NCBI GenBank assembly: GCA_900313545.1
Contig: OMRS01000223.1
Span: 1 to 19,009, forward strand
Length of the DNA: 19,009 bases
DNA from: an uncultured Eubacteriales bacterium
GTDB lineage: Bacteria > Bacillota_A > Clostridia > Christensenellales > Aristaeellaceae
Direction of reading: 5' to 3'
The position numbers and the translations under genes were made by a program. Positions 1-7,685 of this stretch are shown piece by piece. The notes under the pieces are model-generated. The model was not told the DNA's origin and did not search any database. It saw nothing but the letters and a program-made list of their open reading frames with translations. The stretch's first letter is position 1. Each line of letters opens with the position of its first letter.

Positions 1-3000
1 GCCTCCGGTCAGGATGAGGCAAGGGCGGTCTGGTATCATGTCCGCAGTGCCCGCACCGGGGCGGAGGGCATTGTCCCCGCCTCAACCATTCAGGAAATCA
101 GCAAGGGCGAATATGACTGGGTGGTGGACGGGCTCCGCATTGAGAATGAGAACGTGACAGCCGGCGCGGCGGTTCAGGACACCCAGGCGGCGCCTGCGGC
201 GGCTTCCGCGGAGGCGGCAGCCTATGCCATGCCCGCAGGGGAGTCCCTCGTGCTCTACAACGGCATCAACGGGCAGGAGATCGGGGCCCTGCAGAAGAGC
301 GACGTGCTGGAGGTGCTTGAGTCCGGCGCGGATGCGTCCGGTGCGCTCTGGCTGCATATCCGCAGTGCCCGCACCGGTGAGGAGGGCATCGTTCCCGCCT
401 CCACCGTCCGGGAAATCACCCGGGAAGACTATGATCTGGCTGTTGCAGGATTCCGCGCCCAGGGCCAGAGTGCGGAAAGCGCGGTTCCGGAGAACCCCGT
501 GCAGGACGGCAGCGCATCTTCGGCCGGAGCTAAAGCGCCGGAGTATGCCAAACCTGCAGGGGAGTCCCTTGTGCTCTACAACGGCATCAACGGGCAGGAG
601 ATCGGGGCCCTGCAGAAGGACGATGTGCTGGAGGTGCTTGAGTCCGGGTCGGATGCCTCCGGCGCGCTCTGGCTGCATATCCGCAGCGCCCGGACCCTTG
701 AGGAGGGCATCGTTCCCGCCTCCAGCGTGAAGGAAATCGGCAAGTCCGAGTATGACTGGAATGCGGATGGCTTCCGGATTCAAAGGGAAAGCCAGCTTCA
801 GGCCCAGGGCGGGACGGCGCCCAACGTGCTGCCCGGAAGCGAGGCGGTCGCGGGCGGCCTGCCGCAGGGAGATGCCGCGGCGAATGCCCAGGGCGACGCG
901 GCTGCGCCTGGTGCCACGCAGGATGTGGACAGCACCGAAAAGAAGGATGAAAGCGCCGATGCAAAGGGCGGGGAGGAGACAGAGAGCGGTTCCTCTCCGC
1001 TGAGCGGGGAAACCCAGCTGCGCTATGCCGTCACGGACAATGGCAGGAGCGGAAGCAACCTGCGCCGCGACATGAATTCAAAGGGTGAAATCCTGGAGAC
1101 CCTGGGCAATGGCGAACTGATGCAGGTCGGCGCCTCCAAAAAGGACAAGGAGGGCAATATCTGGTATCCGGTCCGCCACCTGTCCAGCGGCGTGGAAGGG
1201 TACATGCGGGATTATCTGCTGCGGCTGCTGACGGATGAGCAGGCGGCGGCCTTCCTGGATGAGGAGAAAGACGGGGACGTTCAGACGGACAGCGCGCTGC
1301 TGGCCATGGGCGTACAGCCCGGAGCGGAGGACATCGGCATCGTGATGAGCCCTGTTGCCTCCCGCTACGGCATGACGAAGGATCCCGGGACGGGCATCGT
1401 GCTGATCCTCTATCCCTCCGCGGTGGAGGAGATTCCCGCCAACGGCGCCATCGTGCAGATTTCCAAGGCCACCCCGGTGATCATCACCGGAGAGGAGACG
1501 GATGCCGCCGGGCAGACATGGTTTGCCGTGCAGAGCATGGAAACCGGGGAAACCGGCTACCTGAAGGCATCGGATGTGGAGGAAGTGACCCGTGAGGTGG
1601 CAGAGTCAGCCGTGGAAGTCCCGGAGATCACTCCGGTCCCGCCGGTGACCACGCCGTCCCCGGAGCCCACGCCCACCCCCGAGGCGACGGCGGAGCCCAC
1701 GAATGCCCCCACCCCGACCCCGGAACCCACGCCGACGCCTGAACCTCTCGAGCTGACGCTGGGAGACGTGTATCACTACGGGCGCAACACCGGCAGACAG
1801 GTGAACCTGCGCAAGGCCGCCAAGAGCAATGCATCCGTGGTGGGACGCCTTGAGGCCGGGACCGTCCTGTGGGTCATGGAGTGCCTCAATCCGGATCCCG
1901 ACAAGGGCTGGTGCCATGTGCGCTGCGAGAAGGGAGAAGGATATATCAAGTCGGGATTCGTTCAGCTGATGGCCGCCGAAGAGGAAGCGCTGTATATCGC
2001 TGAGCTGGATGATCCGGAGACGCCGCCGGAGGGCAAGATCCCCAGCGGCGCCGGAGTGAAGCTGGAAAGCGTCACCGACCATCCTGAAAATTCGGGCGAG
2101 CCCACGGCGTCCCCGGAGGCAACGACCACGCCGCCGGAGGAAACGGCCTCTCCCGAAGTGAGCGCGGAACCCACCGCGGGACCCACCGCGACGCCCACGC
2201 CGACCCCCACGCCAACCCCCAGCCCGACGCCGGAGGAGACCGCCACCCCGACTCCCAGCCCGACGCCTGTGGCGGCGCCCACAGCCAGGCCCGTGGAGAT
2301 GGATGTCTATGCCCGGGTGCTGAGCAACGGCACGCCCCTGCGGGGCAACCCGGATTCAAACGCGTATCTGCAGAACATCCTGGACGCTGAGACGGTGGTC
2401 CATCTGTTCCAAAGGCAGACGGGCGCGGACGGCATGACCTGGTACCTGGCCCAGTATGTGGGCCAGTGGGGCTTTATCCGCGCGGACCTTCTGCGCGAGA
2501 TGGGCCCGCAGGAGCAGGCGGATTACCTGGCGACACTGGAACTGGCCAATGCGACGCCGACCCCGCTGCCCCAGGTGACCCCGGAGCCCTACGGCCTTGA
2601 AGCCACCAGCGCCTATGCCAAGCTGATCAGCGACAGCGTCAATCTGCGGCTGACCCCGGCACAGAGCGGAACCTCCCTCGATCGGATTCCCATCAACACG
2701 CTGCTGCTTGTGACCGGTACGGAGAGCGACGGAAACTATACCTGGTATCAGGTGAACTATAACGGCAGAGACGGCTATATCCGCAGCGACATGGCCCAGA
2801 TGCTCACCATCGGGCAGCTGCAGGATTATCTGGCGGAGCAGCAGATGAAGACGGTGGCCTCCGCCAATACCTCCGGCTCCTCCGGAACCCCGTCGCAGGC
2901 CAACAGCGGCAACAACGTTTCCTACACCATCAAGGGAACGCCGCTGCAGGATCTGCTGCCCGTGGAGGACAGCTGGAGCAGCAATACAGGGAATACCGCC

Positions 3001-3999
3001 CCTGCGGCGGCCATCACCCAGAGCGGCACGTCCTCCGCTGCGGGCGCCAAACCGGAAGTCAGCACGACCCCGGCGGTTCCCATGGTGGAGAATCCCGCGG
3101 CACTCCTCTCCAGCAGCGGCACCCTGAAGGTGTACAACGTTCCCTCACTGACCCGTACCGGATCCTTTACGGTTTACGGAACCACCACGGCTTACGGTCA
3201 GGTCAGGGCGGAGGCCATCTATGATGCTCCGGCGGCCGCAGGCGGGCAGAGCGCGCAGCTCGGATGGATCCCCGTCGCCCTGGCGGAGAGCGCCTCGGTC
3301 GTCCGCAGACAGGTCGGTACGGCAATGGCCGGCGCGGACGGCAGCTATACCATGGATATTACGCTTCCGGAACCGGGAGAGTGTGAACTGGAGATTTCCT
3401 CCGGCAACAGCTATGCCCGCTATTCCGTGACCTATGATGACGGCACCACTCCCCTGCCGTCCATGGCTCCTGAAAACACGCTGGAGCCGCTGCCCTCGGC
3501 CGCGCCGGTTTCAGGCGGCGGCGGATTCCCGTGGCTGCCCGTGATTCTCATCGCCCTGGTGGTGCTGGGCATTGCGGCGGGCGTCGGCATCTACTTCGTG
3601 CGCAAACGATCCATGGAGGATGAGTACGAAACGGATGAGGACGACGAGGACGACGATGACAGCGATGACAGCGGGGACGGAAGAAACGAAGAGGCGAACC
3701 CCGGCTCCTACGACTCCGTATGGGGGGATGAGGGTGACGCCGACAGCCGCCCGGGGGAGACTGACCTTCCCGCATATATGCGCACCAGGAACCAGTGGTC
3801 CAGAAAGGAAGAGGAGGACTCCTGGCTGCCGGAGGCGCCGGATATCCCCGACGGTCCGGCTGTCAGCGACGAACAGGAAATGCCCGAAGAGCCCGAACCG
3901 CCCAGGGCACCGGAGAAACCCGAAGCCCCTGAGGAGCCCCAGGAGGAAAATGCCCCTGTGCGCCGCAGGAGAAGGCGGAACAATGAAGACAATGCCTGA
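1..3999 (+). CDS. Large SH3-repeat surface protein, membrane-anchored (5' end missing)
   Basis: The frame is open from base 1 to TGA at 3997-3999, so the true start lies upstream; the GTG at 121 is internal. About 1,332 codons are visible. Eight SH3-like (SH3b) repeats can be followed: a cut one at 1-~165, two near-identical ones (~221-460 and ~539-780), then ~1012-1230, ~1336-1600, ~1768-1965, ~2302-2510 and ~2608-2810. Thr/Pro/Glu-rich spacers sit at ~1621-1755 and ~2092-2290. An Ig-like beta domain covers ~3115-3440. A hydrophobic helix at ~3538-3600 is followed by Arg-Lys-Arg and a cytoplasmic tail of ~130 residues that is strongly acidic, then Pro/Glu-rich, ending in an Arg cluster. SH3b repeats in exported Bacillota proteins usually bind cell wall, so I infer an outward-facing wall-binding or scaffold protein with its C-terminus inside. 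No catalytic domain is visible. A signal peptide would have to be upstream. A terminator follows directly. Confidence 0.85.
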   Translation, partial: ASGQDEARAVWYHVRSARTGAEGIVPASTIQEISKGEYDWVVDGLRIENENVTAGAAVQDTQAAPAAASAEAAAYAMPAGESLVLYNGINGQEIGALQKSDVLEVLESGADASGALWLHIRSARTGEEGIVPASTVREITREDYDLAVAGFRAQGQSAESAVPENPVQDGSASSAGAKAPEYAKPAGESLVLYNGINGQEIGALQKDDVLEVLESGSDASGALWLHIRSARTLEEGIVPASSVKEIGKSEYDWNADGFRIQRESQLQAQGGTAPNVLPGSEAVAGGLPQGDAAANAQGDAAAPGATQDVDSTEKKDESADAKGGEETESGSSPLSGETQLRYAVTDNGRSGSNLRRDMNSKGEILETLGNGELMQVGASKKDKEGNIWYPVRHLSSGVEGYMRDYLLRLLTDEQAAAFLDEEKDGDVQTDSALLAMGVQPGAEDIGIVMSPVASRYGMTKDPGTGIVLILYPSAVEEIPANGAIVQISKATPVIITGEETDAAGQTWFAVQSMETGETGYLKASDVEEVTREVAESAVEVPEITPVPPVTTPSPEPTPTPEATAEPTNAPTPTPEPTPTPEPLELTLGDVYHYGRNTGRQVNLRKAAKSNASVVGRLEAGTVLWVMECLNPDPDKGWCHVRCEKGEGYIKSGFVQLMAAEEEALYIAELDDPETPPEGKIPSGAGVKLESVTDHPENSGEPTASPEATTTPPEETASPEVSAEPTAGPTATPTPTPTPTPSPTPEETATPTPSPTPVAAPTARPVEMDVYARVLSNGTPLRGNPDSNAYLQNILDAETVVHLFQRQTGADGMTWYLAQYVGQWGFIRADLLREMGPQEQADYLATLELANATPTPLPQVTPEPYGLEATSAYAKLISDSVNLRLTPAQSGTSLDRIPINTLLLVTGTESDGNYTWYQVNYNGRDGYIRSDMAQMLTIGQLQDYLAEQQMKTVASANTSGSSGTPSQANSGNNVSYTIKGTPLQDLLPVEDSWSSNTGNTAPAAAITQSGTSSAAGAKPEVSTTPAVPMVENPAALLSSSGTLKVYNVPSLTRTGSFTVYGTTTAYGQVRAEAIYDAPAAAGGQSAQLGWIPVALAESASVVRRQVGTAMAGADGSYTMDITLPEPGECELEISSGNSYARYSVTYDDGTTPLPSMAPENTLEPLPSAAPVSGGGGFPWLPVILIALVVLGIAAGVGIYFVRKRSMEDEYETDEDDEDDDDSDDSGDGRNEEANPGSYDSVWGDEGDADSRPGETDLPAYMRTRNQWSRKEEEDSWLPEAPDIPDGPAVSDEQEMPEEPEPPRAPEKPEAPEEPQEENAPVRRRRRRNNEDNA
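235..732 (+). repeat. Tandem SH3-unit duplication inside the surface protein gene
   Basis: Bases 235-411 and 556-732 repeat at a 321-base offset (107 codons). By eye about nine in ten bases match, with most changes at third codon positions. A third, more diverged copy begins before the window and is seen at 1-~165, about 318 bases upstream of the first full unit. This points to recent unit duplication within the gene, and unit number may differ between strains. Confidence 0.85.
2092..2290 (+). repeat. Low-complexity Thr/Pro linker repeats
   Basis: Degenerate CCC-ACG/CCG-ACS hexamers encode a Pro-Thr-Pro-Thr/Ser-Pro linker between two SH3-like units. A similar shorter linker lies at ~1621-1755. 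Such linkers are typical extended spacers in wall-associated proteins, and the repeat is prone to length change by slippage. Confidence 0.75.
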
Positions 4000-4012
4000 C
4001 GGATGACCCTTG

Positions 4013-4047
4013 TGCCGGCTGCAGATCCTTCTGCAGCCGGCATTTTC
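4013..4047 (+). terminator. Intrinsic terminator of the SH3-repeat gene
   Basis: A perfect 12-bp stem (4013-4024 with 4031-4042, arm TGCCGGCTGCAG) has a 6-nt loop and is followed by TTTTC. It starts 13 bases after the stop codon, so transcription of the surface protein gene should end here, separating it from the HD-GYP gene. Confidence 0.88.
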
Positions 4048-4264
4048 TGCAGCCGATGCGTTTTCGCGGGGACAATCTCCGTAACGGTGACGCCTGTGCA
4101 GACCCCGCAGGGGCGACAAAAGACCGAAGCCGGCCGCCAACCCCCGACGGGTGCCGGCTGGCTCCTCTTTTCTGACTGCGGACAGATCCTGGCGCCGAGG
4201 GGCAGCTGCTGAGCACGGACTGCCGGTGCGGGGAAACGAATGAGCATTTTTATGCGGAAATATG
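4048..4264. other. Intergenic stretch without a gene; small hairpins only
   Basis: No credible coding frame was found. Short stems can be drawn: CCCC-GCA-GGGG near 4103-4113, and a longer one pairing 4128-4135 with 4156-4163 (one G-U pair) followed by CCTCTTTT at 4164-4171. The latter could be a second weak terminator. No known riboswitch motif was recognised. Confidence 0.5.
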
Positions 4265-4293
4265 TTGAAGTCCGGCGGAGTCCCGGCTATAGT
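4265..4293 (+). promoter_or_regulatory. SigA-type promoter for the HD-GYP gene
   Basis: TTGAAG at 4265-4270 and TATAGT at 4288-4293 are separated by exactly 17 bases. Transcription would start near 4300, giving a leader of about 150 bases before the TTG start at 4449. Confidence 0.75.
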
Positions 4294-4299
4294 ATACTC

Positions 4300-4448
4300 A
4301 GTTTCAGATTGGTTATTCTTCAATCTGTAAGGAAGCACTTCCGAGTGGATATTGAAGAGAATCAGGCTGAGTATCCTCTGCAGGATGTGATGAAGCCCGG
4401 GTGACCCTGATCCCAGGCTGCCGTGGAAGGAGCAAAGGAGGTTTTCCT
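4300..4448 (+). ncRNA. Structured 5' leader of the HD-GYP gene (candidate cis-regulatory RNA)
   Basis: Several stems can be drawn in the expected leader: 4305-4311 with 4321-4327 (CAGATTG/CAATCTG); 4331-4334 with 4339-4342; 4361-4366 with 4406-4411 (ATCAGG/CCTGAT), enclosing a small stem 4373-4377/4382-4386; and 4394-4397 plus 4399-4401 with 4412-4414 plus 4416-4419. The last stem holds the CCTGAT strand in its loop, so the two could form a pseudoknot just before the ribosome binding site. I could not match this to the class I or II cyclic-di-GMP riboswitch consensus. The class is unknown and the fold was read by eye, not calculated. Confidence 0.4.
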
Positions 4449-6854
4449 TTGGAATTTTTGAAAACCCATCAGCTGAATATCATGCTGTTTATGAGCGGCA
4501 TCTGCTGTGTTCTGGTGATTCTGACCCTGATGATGAAGACGCTGTCGCCCAAAGGACGGCACTTCCTCGCGGGCCTGGAGGCGGGGTCCATGTTCCTGCT
4601 GATTTTTGACCGCTATGCCTATCTTTACCGGGGCAACCCGAGCGAGCTTGGCTTCTGGATGGTCCGGATCAGCAACTTCATGGTGTTTTTTCTGACGCTG
4701 TATGTGCTGCACTGCGTCTCGATGTATGTGATGGACCTGCTGCGCCGAAACAACGTTGAGGATGCCATGCCCAGGCGCATGCTGTATCTGTGCGAAGCCC
4801 TTTTTTTCATCGGCGTCGTCATGCTTGTGATCTCCCAGTTTACCGGACTGTACTATACCTTTGACGAAGGCAACAACTATCATCGCTCGCCGGGCTTCGT
4901 CCTGTGCTATATCATTCCGATTCTGATCATGGCGGTGCAGATTCTGCTCGTCATGCGCTACCGCAGGGAGCTGGGCGACCGGGTTGCCATTCCGCTGATA
5001 CTGTTCAGCGCGGTCCCGATTGCAGCCGCGATACTGCAGATCTTTTCCTATGGCCTGTCCCTGATCAACATGTCCATGGTGGGAATGTCGATCGTTCTGT
5101 ACCTCCTCGTGCTTGTCGACGTGAACGAAACGCTGAGTAAGGCCCAGCGGCATGAAATCGAGCTGTACAAGCGGGAAAAAGAAACAGAACATGACATGTT
5201 CGAACAGACCGCGGAGGCGCTGACCAGTGCCATCGACGCGAAGGACAAATACACCCACGGGCATTCCAGCCGGGTCGCGGAATATTCACAGCAGATTGCG
5301 CGCGAGGCGGGAAAGACGGACGAGGAGTGCGAGCAGATCTATTTTGCGGCGCTTCTGCACGATGTGGGCAAGATCGGCATCCATGACCGAATCATCAACA
5401 AGGACGGCAAGCTGACGGACGAGGAGTTCGCCGAGATCAAGATGCATCCCGTTTACGGCAACCAGATTCTTTCCCGGATTCAGCAGCAGCCCTATCTCAG
5501 CATCGGCGCCCACTACCATCACGAACGCTTTGACGGAAGAGGCTATCCCGAAAGACTCAAAGGCGAGGATATTCCCGAGATTGCCCGCATCATCGCCGTG
5601 GCGGACGCCTACGACGCCATGACTTCCAAGCGGAGCTACCGCGATCCCATCCCCCAGATGCAGGTCCGGGAGGAGCTGGTCAAAGGAATGGGAACGCAGT
5701 TTGATCCGAAGTTTGCGAAGATCATGATGCATCTGCTTGACCTGGACACCGAATACCGCATGCAGGAGAGGGAAGAGTGCGACGACGCGTCGTTCAAAAC
5801 AAGCCTTGACTGTGTCAGCATCGGCAACGAGTGCTCCATGGGAATCCACATTTCCGACCAGACCGTGCGCATCCGTCTGTACAGCAGGCCCATGAACGGC
5901 TTTGGCAGGGACAGCCTGCCCAGTCTGGTGCTGTTTGACTCGCTGGACGGGCGGATGCACAGTACCGAGGCGAAGAAAAAGGACCTGATGTACCTGGAAT
6001 ACGCCCAGGTACGCCTTGACGGGCGAACCATCCGCGGTGCCGCGCGGAAGATGGTCTCGGAGACCTTCCCGCGCAGGGAGCTCCCGCGCGAGGACGGCGG
6101 GGGACATGCGCATTCCAACATGGTCCGCTACGATATTGAGGCGGTACGCAGCAGCGATCATCTGATGCTGAAGATTTCCGATGCGGAAAAGATGTGCCAG
6201 ATTATCACGGCCCTTCCGGACAGCACGCACTTCTCCTATCTTGCCATCACCGGCGAGCACTGCATCATCCGCGGCATCGGATTTACGACGGATGAGACAA
6301 AGATCGCCCCTGACACCATTCCGCGCATCGCCGAGGAAATCAGCTTTATCCGCGGCTGCCCCGAGGGGGACATCCCCAATATCCAGATTGACGGCTGGCG
6401 CACGGCGTCGACTTCGGGCGTTCCGATCCTGAATGAAATGAAGCTGCGCTTCCACGCTGTCAGCCTGCCGTTTGCACGTCTGGTGTGGCACTGCCCCTAC
6501 GTCTGCATCTTCACGTCGGAGAACGGTGAGGTCAGCGGTGACGGCTTCCGGGAATTCGTCCTGGTTCGCCTGGACGGGGAAAACTGGGAATCGGATGCCC
6601 AGGCGGAGAACAACATGATCATCAACCGCTCATCGGAGTTCCCGGGCTGGAACGAGTGGAAGGCTGCCTTCAAGCGGGGCCTTGACTGCGAGGTGAGCAT
6701 CCGCCGCGAGGGCCGGGAGATCACCGTGATCACGGAGAACCTCGGTGTCTCCATCAGGTCCGTCACCCGCATCCGTGATGATGTGGAAAACGTCTACGTC
6801 GCCCTGACCGGAGACGAATGCACGATTACGGACATCCACGTGGAGTCGAAATAG
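4449..6854 (+). CDS. Membrane HD-GYP protein, probable cyclic-di-GMP phosphodiesterase
   Basis: The start is TTG at 4449: AAAGGAGG ends 7 bases before it, whereas the upstream in-frame GTG at 4401 has no such site. The protein is 801 residues. The N-terminus (~10-232) is hydrophobic with about six to eight membrane segments, resembling 7TM-type sensory modules. A helical linker leads to an HD-GYP domain at ~255-435 with H270-G-H272, H304-D305-V-G-K308, and H357-H358-E359...D362-G-R-G-Y366-P367. These are the metal-binding and GYP signatures of the family that hydrolyses cyclic di-GMP to pGpG or GMP. Residues ~440-801 match no family I recognise and look like two tandem copies of one beta-rich domain (VRLDG at 521 and 706; TGE/TGD motifs at ~601 and ~787). 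The gene is monocistronic with its own promoter. HD-GYP assignment is confident; substrate and sensed signal are inferred. Confidence 0.92.
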   Translation: MEFLKTHQLNIMLFMSGICCVLVILTLMMKTLSPKGRHFLAGLEAGSMFLLIFDRYAYLYRGNPSELGFWMVRISNFMVFFLTLYVLHCVSMYVMDLLRRNNVEDAMPRRMLYLCEALFFIGVVMLVISQFTGLYYTFDEGNNYHRSPGFVLCYIIPILIMAVQILLVMRYRRELGDRVAIPLILFSAVPIAAAILQIFSYGLSLINMSMVGMSIVLYLLVLVDVNETLSKAQRHEIELYKREKETEHDMFEQTAEALTSAIDAKDKYTHGHSSRVAEYSQQIAREAGKTDEECEQIYFAALLHDVGKIGIHDRIINKDGKLTDEEFAEIKMHPVYGNQILSRIQQQPYLSIGAHYHHERFDGRGYPERLKGEDIPEIARIIAVADAYDAMTSKRSYRDPIPQMQVREELVKGMGTQFDPKFAKIMMHLLDLDTEYRMQEREECDDASFKTSLDCVSIGNECSMGIHISDQTVRIRLYSRPMNGFGRDSLPSLVLFDSLDGRMHSTEAKKKDLMYLEYAQVRLDGRTIRGAARKMVSETFPRRELPREDGGGHAHSNMVRYDIEAVRSSDHLMLKISDAEKMCQIITALPDSTHFSYLAITGEHCIIRGIGFTTDETKIAPDTIPRIAEEISFIRGCPEGDIPNIQIDGWRTASTSGVPILNEMKLRFHAVSLPFARLVWHCPYVCIFTSENGEVSGDGFREFVLVRLDGENWESDAQAENNMIINRSSEFPGWNEWKAAFKRGLDCEVSIRREGREITVITENLGVSIRSVTRIRDDVENVYVALTGDECTITDIHVESK

Positions 6855-7017
6855 CCTCCGGGTCTGCCGCAGCTCCAAAGGGCGGGGAAGATGACGGGAC
6901 ATCCGGGGCAGGGATGCAGGCAAGGCCCGGAAGTGAAGGCCCCCTCCCTGCGGCGGCCGGAGACAGGGACAAAAGGCTCCCGGCTCCCCGCGGTAAATGA
7001 CAGATTGTTCGACCTGT

Positions 7018-7046
7018 GAACATGCAGCTTTTCAATCAGCATGTTC
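7018..7046. repeat. Inverted repeat (8-bp arms)
   Basis: GAACATGC at 7018-7025 is the exact reverse complement of GCATGTTC at 7039-7046, with 13 bases between. It could be a hairpin in the HD-GYP mRNA tail or a protein-binding palindrome. No poly-T follows. Confidence 0.6.
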
Positions 7047-7050
7047 TTGC

Positions 7051-7097
7051 CAGGAAACGGGCCGCAGATCCGCATTGGATTTGCGGCCCGTTTCCTG
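7051..7097 (+). terminator. Long GC-rich hairpin, probable 3' end of the HD-GYP transcript
   Basis: A 21-bp stem (7051-7071 with 7077-7097, one G-U pair) closes a 5-nt loop. It lies ~200 bases beyond the HD-GYP stop. No T-tract follows on either strand, so it may act as an mRNA-stabilising hairpin or a terminator lacking a classical tail. Confidence 0.5.
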
Positions 7098-7183
7098 ATT
7101 CCCTGGAGAATCGCTGAATGTCCGGTTTTTGGCCGAATCCGGAATCGTATTCATCATGCCGTCCCCAAATGTGATCGGGGGGG

Positions 7184-7276
7184 GCCGGTGTTATCCGGCA
7201 CGGCTCCGTTGAGCCGTTTTGACCGGCAAAGGGAGGCGGCCGGGTGCACGGCCTGCACCGGACGCCATCTCCTTTG
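7184..7276. repeat. Cluster of three adjacent hairpins
   Basis: GCCGG/CCGGC pairs 7184-7188 with 7195-7199. ACGGCT/AGCCGT pairs 7200-7205 with 7212-7217 and is followed by TTT. A long imperfect stem then joins 7227-7248 to 7254-7276 (CAAAGG with CCTTTG at the base, GGTGCA with TGCACC at the tip). These fit a structured RNA better than random sequence, but no known family was recognised. Confidence 0.45.
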
Positions 7277-7621
7277 ACCTGCCGCTGTGGGCCTCATGGG
7301 TCACATTGACGCGGGACCCTTCACCTCACGCCTCTGCCTGCAAAAGCCGGGATTGCCCGATCATGGGTGAGGCTTCTTTTCCATATCGTTACGCTGCATC
7401 ACGGGACGGGCATCCGCGTGGACAATACCGCCCGGGGCTTTGCAGCGGATGAATCGCGTGCGGCACGGCGCTGCTCCGCCGTCCGCGCGCCAGCTCGGGG
7501 GTTGGCCCCTGCCGCCCCTGCAGGCGTACTCAGCACCTTTCTTCTCCGGCCGGGCGCTGTCGGATTCCCTGTCCCTCATTTTTTTCGCGGCTTCCCCATC
7601 CGAAGGGCTCCGGGGATTTCC

Positions 7622-7650
7622 TTGAAAGACATATCTGAAAATGCTATGAT
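7622..7650 (+). promoter_or_regulatory. Strong SigA-type promoter for the envelope operon
   Basis: TTGAAA at 7622-7627 and TATGAT at 7645-7650 are separated by exactly 17 bases. Transcription should start near 7657, about 30 bases before the ATG at 7686. No other promoter of this quality was seen until the terminator at 14805, suggesting it drives all six downstream genes. Confidence 0.8.
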
Positions 7651-7685
7651 TGAGCGACAATAATGCCAATTTACTGGAGGAAATC

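Larger units (their letters stand above)
6855..7621. other. Long intergenic region rich in inverted repeats, no credible gene
   Basis: This stretch separates the HD-GYP gene from the next promoter. Short open frames exist, but none has a ribosome binding site with a convincing protein behind it. From 7018 to about 7380 there is a near-continuous series of inverted repeats, listed separately. A run of eight G residues lies at 7177-7184. From ~7390 to 7620 nothing was recognised on either strand. Confidence 0.6.

Noticed and set aside
4060..4171. Possible cyclic-di-GMP class I riboswitch
   Set aside because: A few words resemble it, but the conserved GGACGCAAAGCC-type core and tetraloop-receptor arrangement are absent, and it lies upstream of the promoter at 4265.
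4401..4448. GTG at 4401 as the start of the HD-GYP protein
   Set aside because: No ribosome site lies in front of it and the added residues are not hydrophobic or conserved-looking. TTG 4449 has AAAGGAGG at ideal distance.
5286..6491. A 401-codon minus-strand frame opposite the HD-GYP gene
   Set aside because: It is antisense to the catalytic domain, without motifs or a ribosome site, and is explained as a shadow frame.
7041..7277. Small plus-strand frame of 78 codons in the gap
   Set aside because: It starts inside a perfect hairpin, has no ribosome site, and its composition resembles translated structured RNA.
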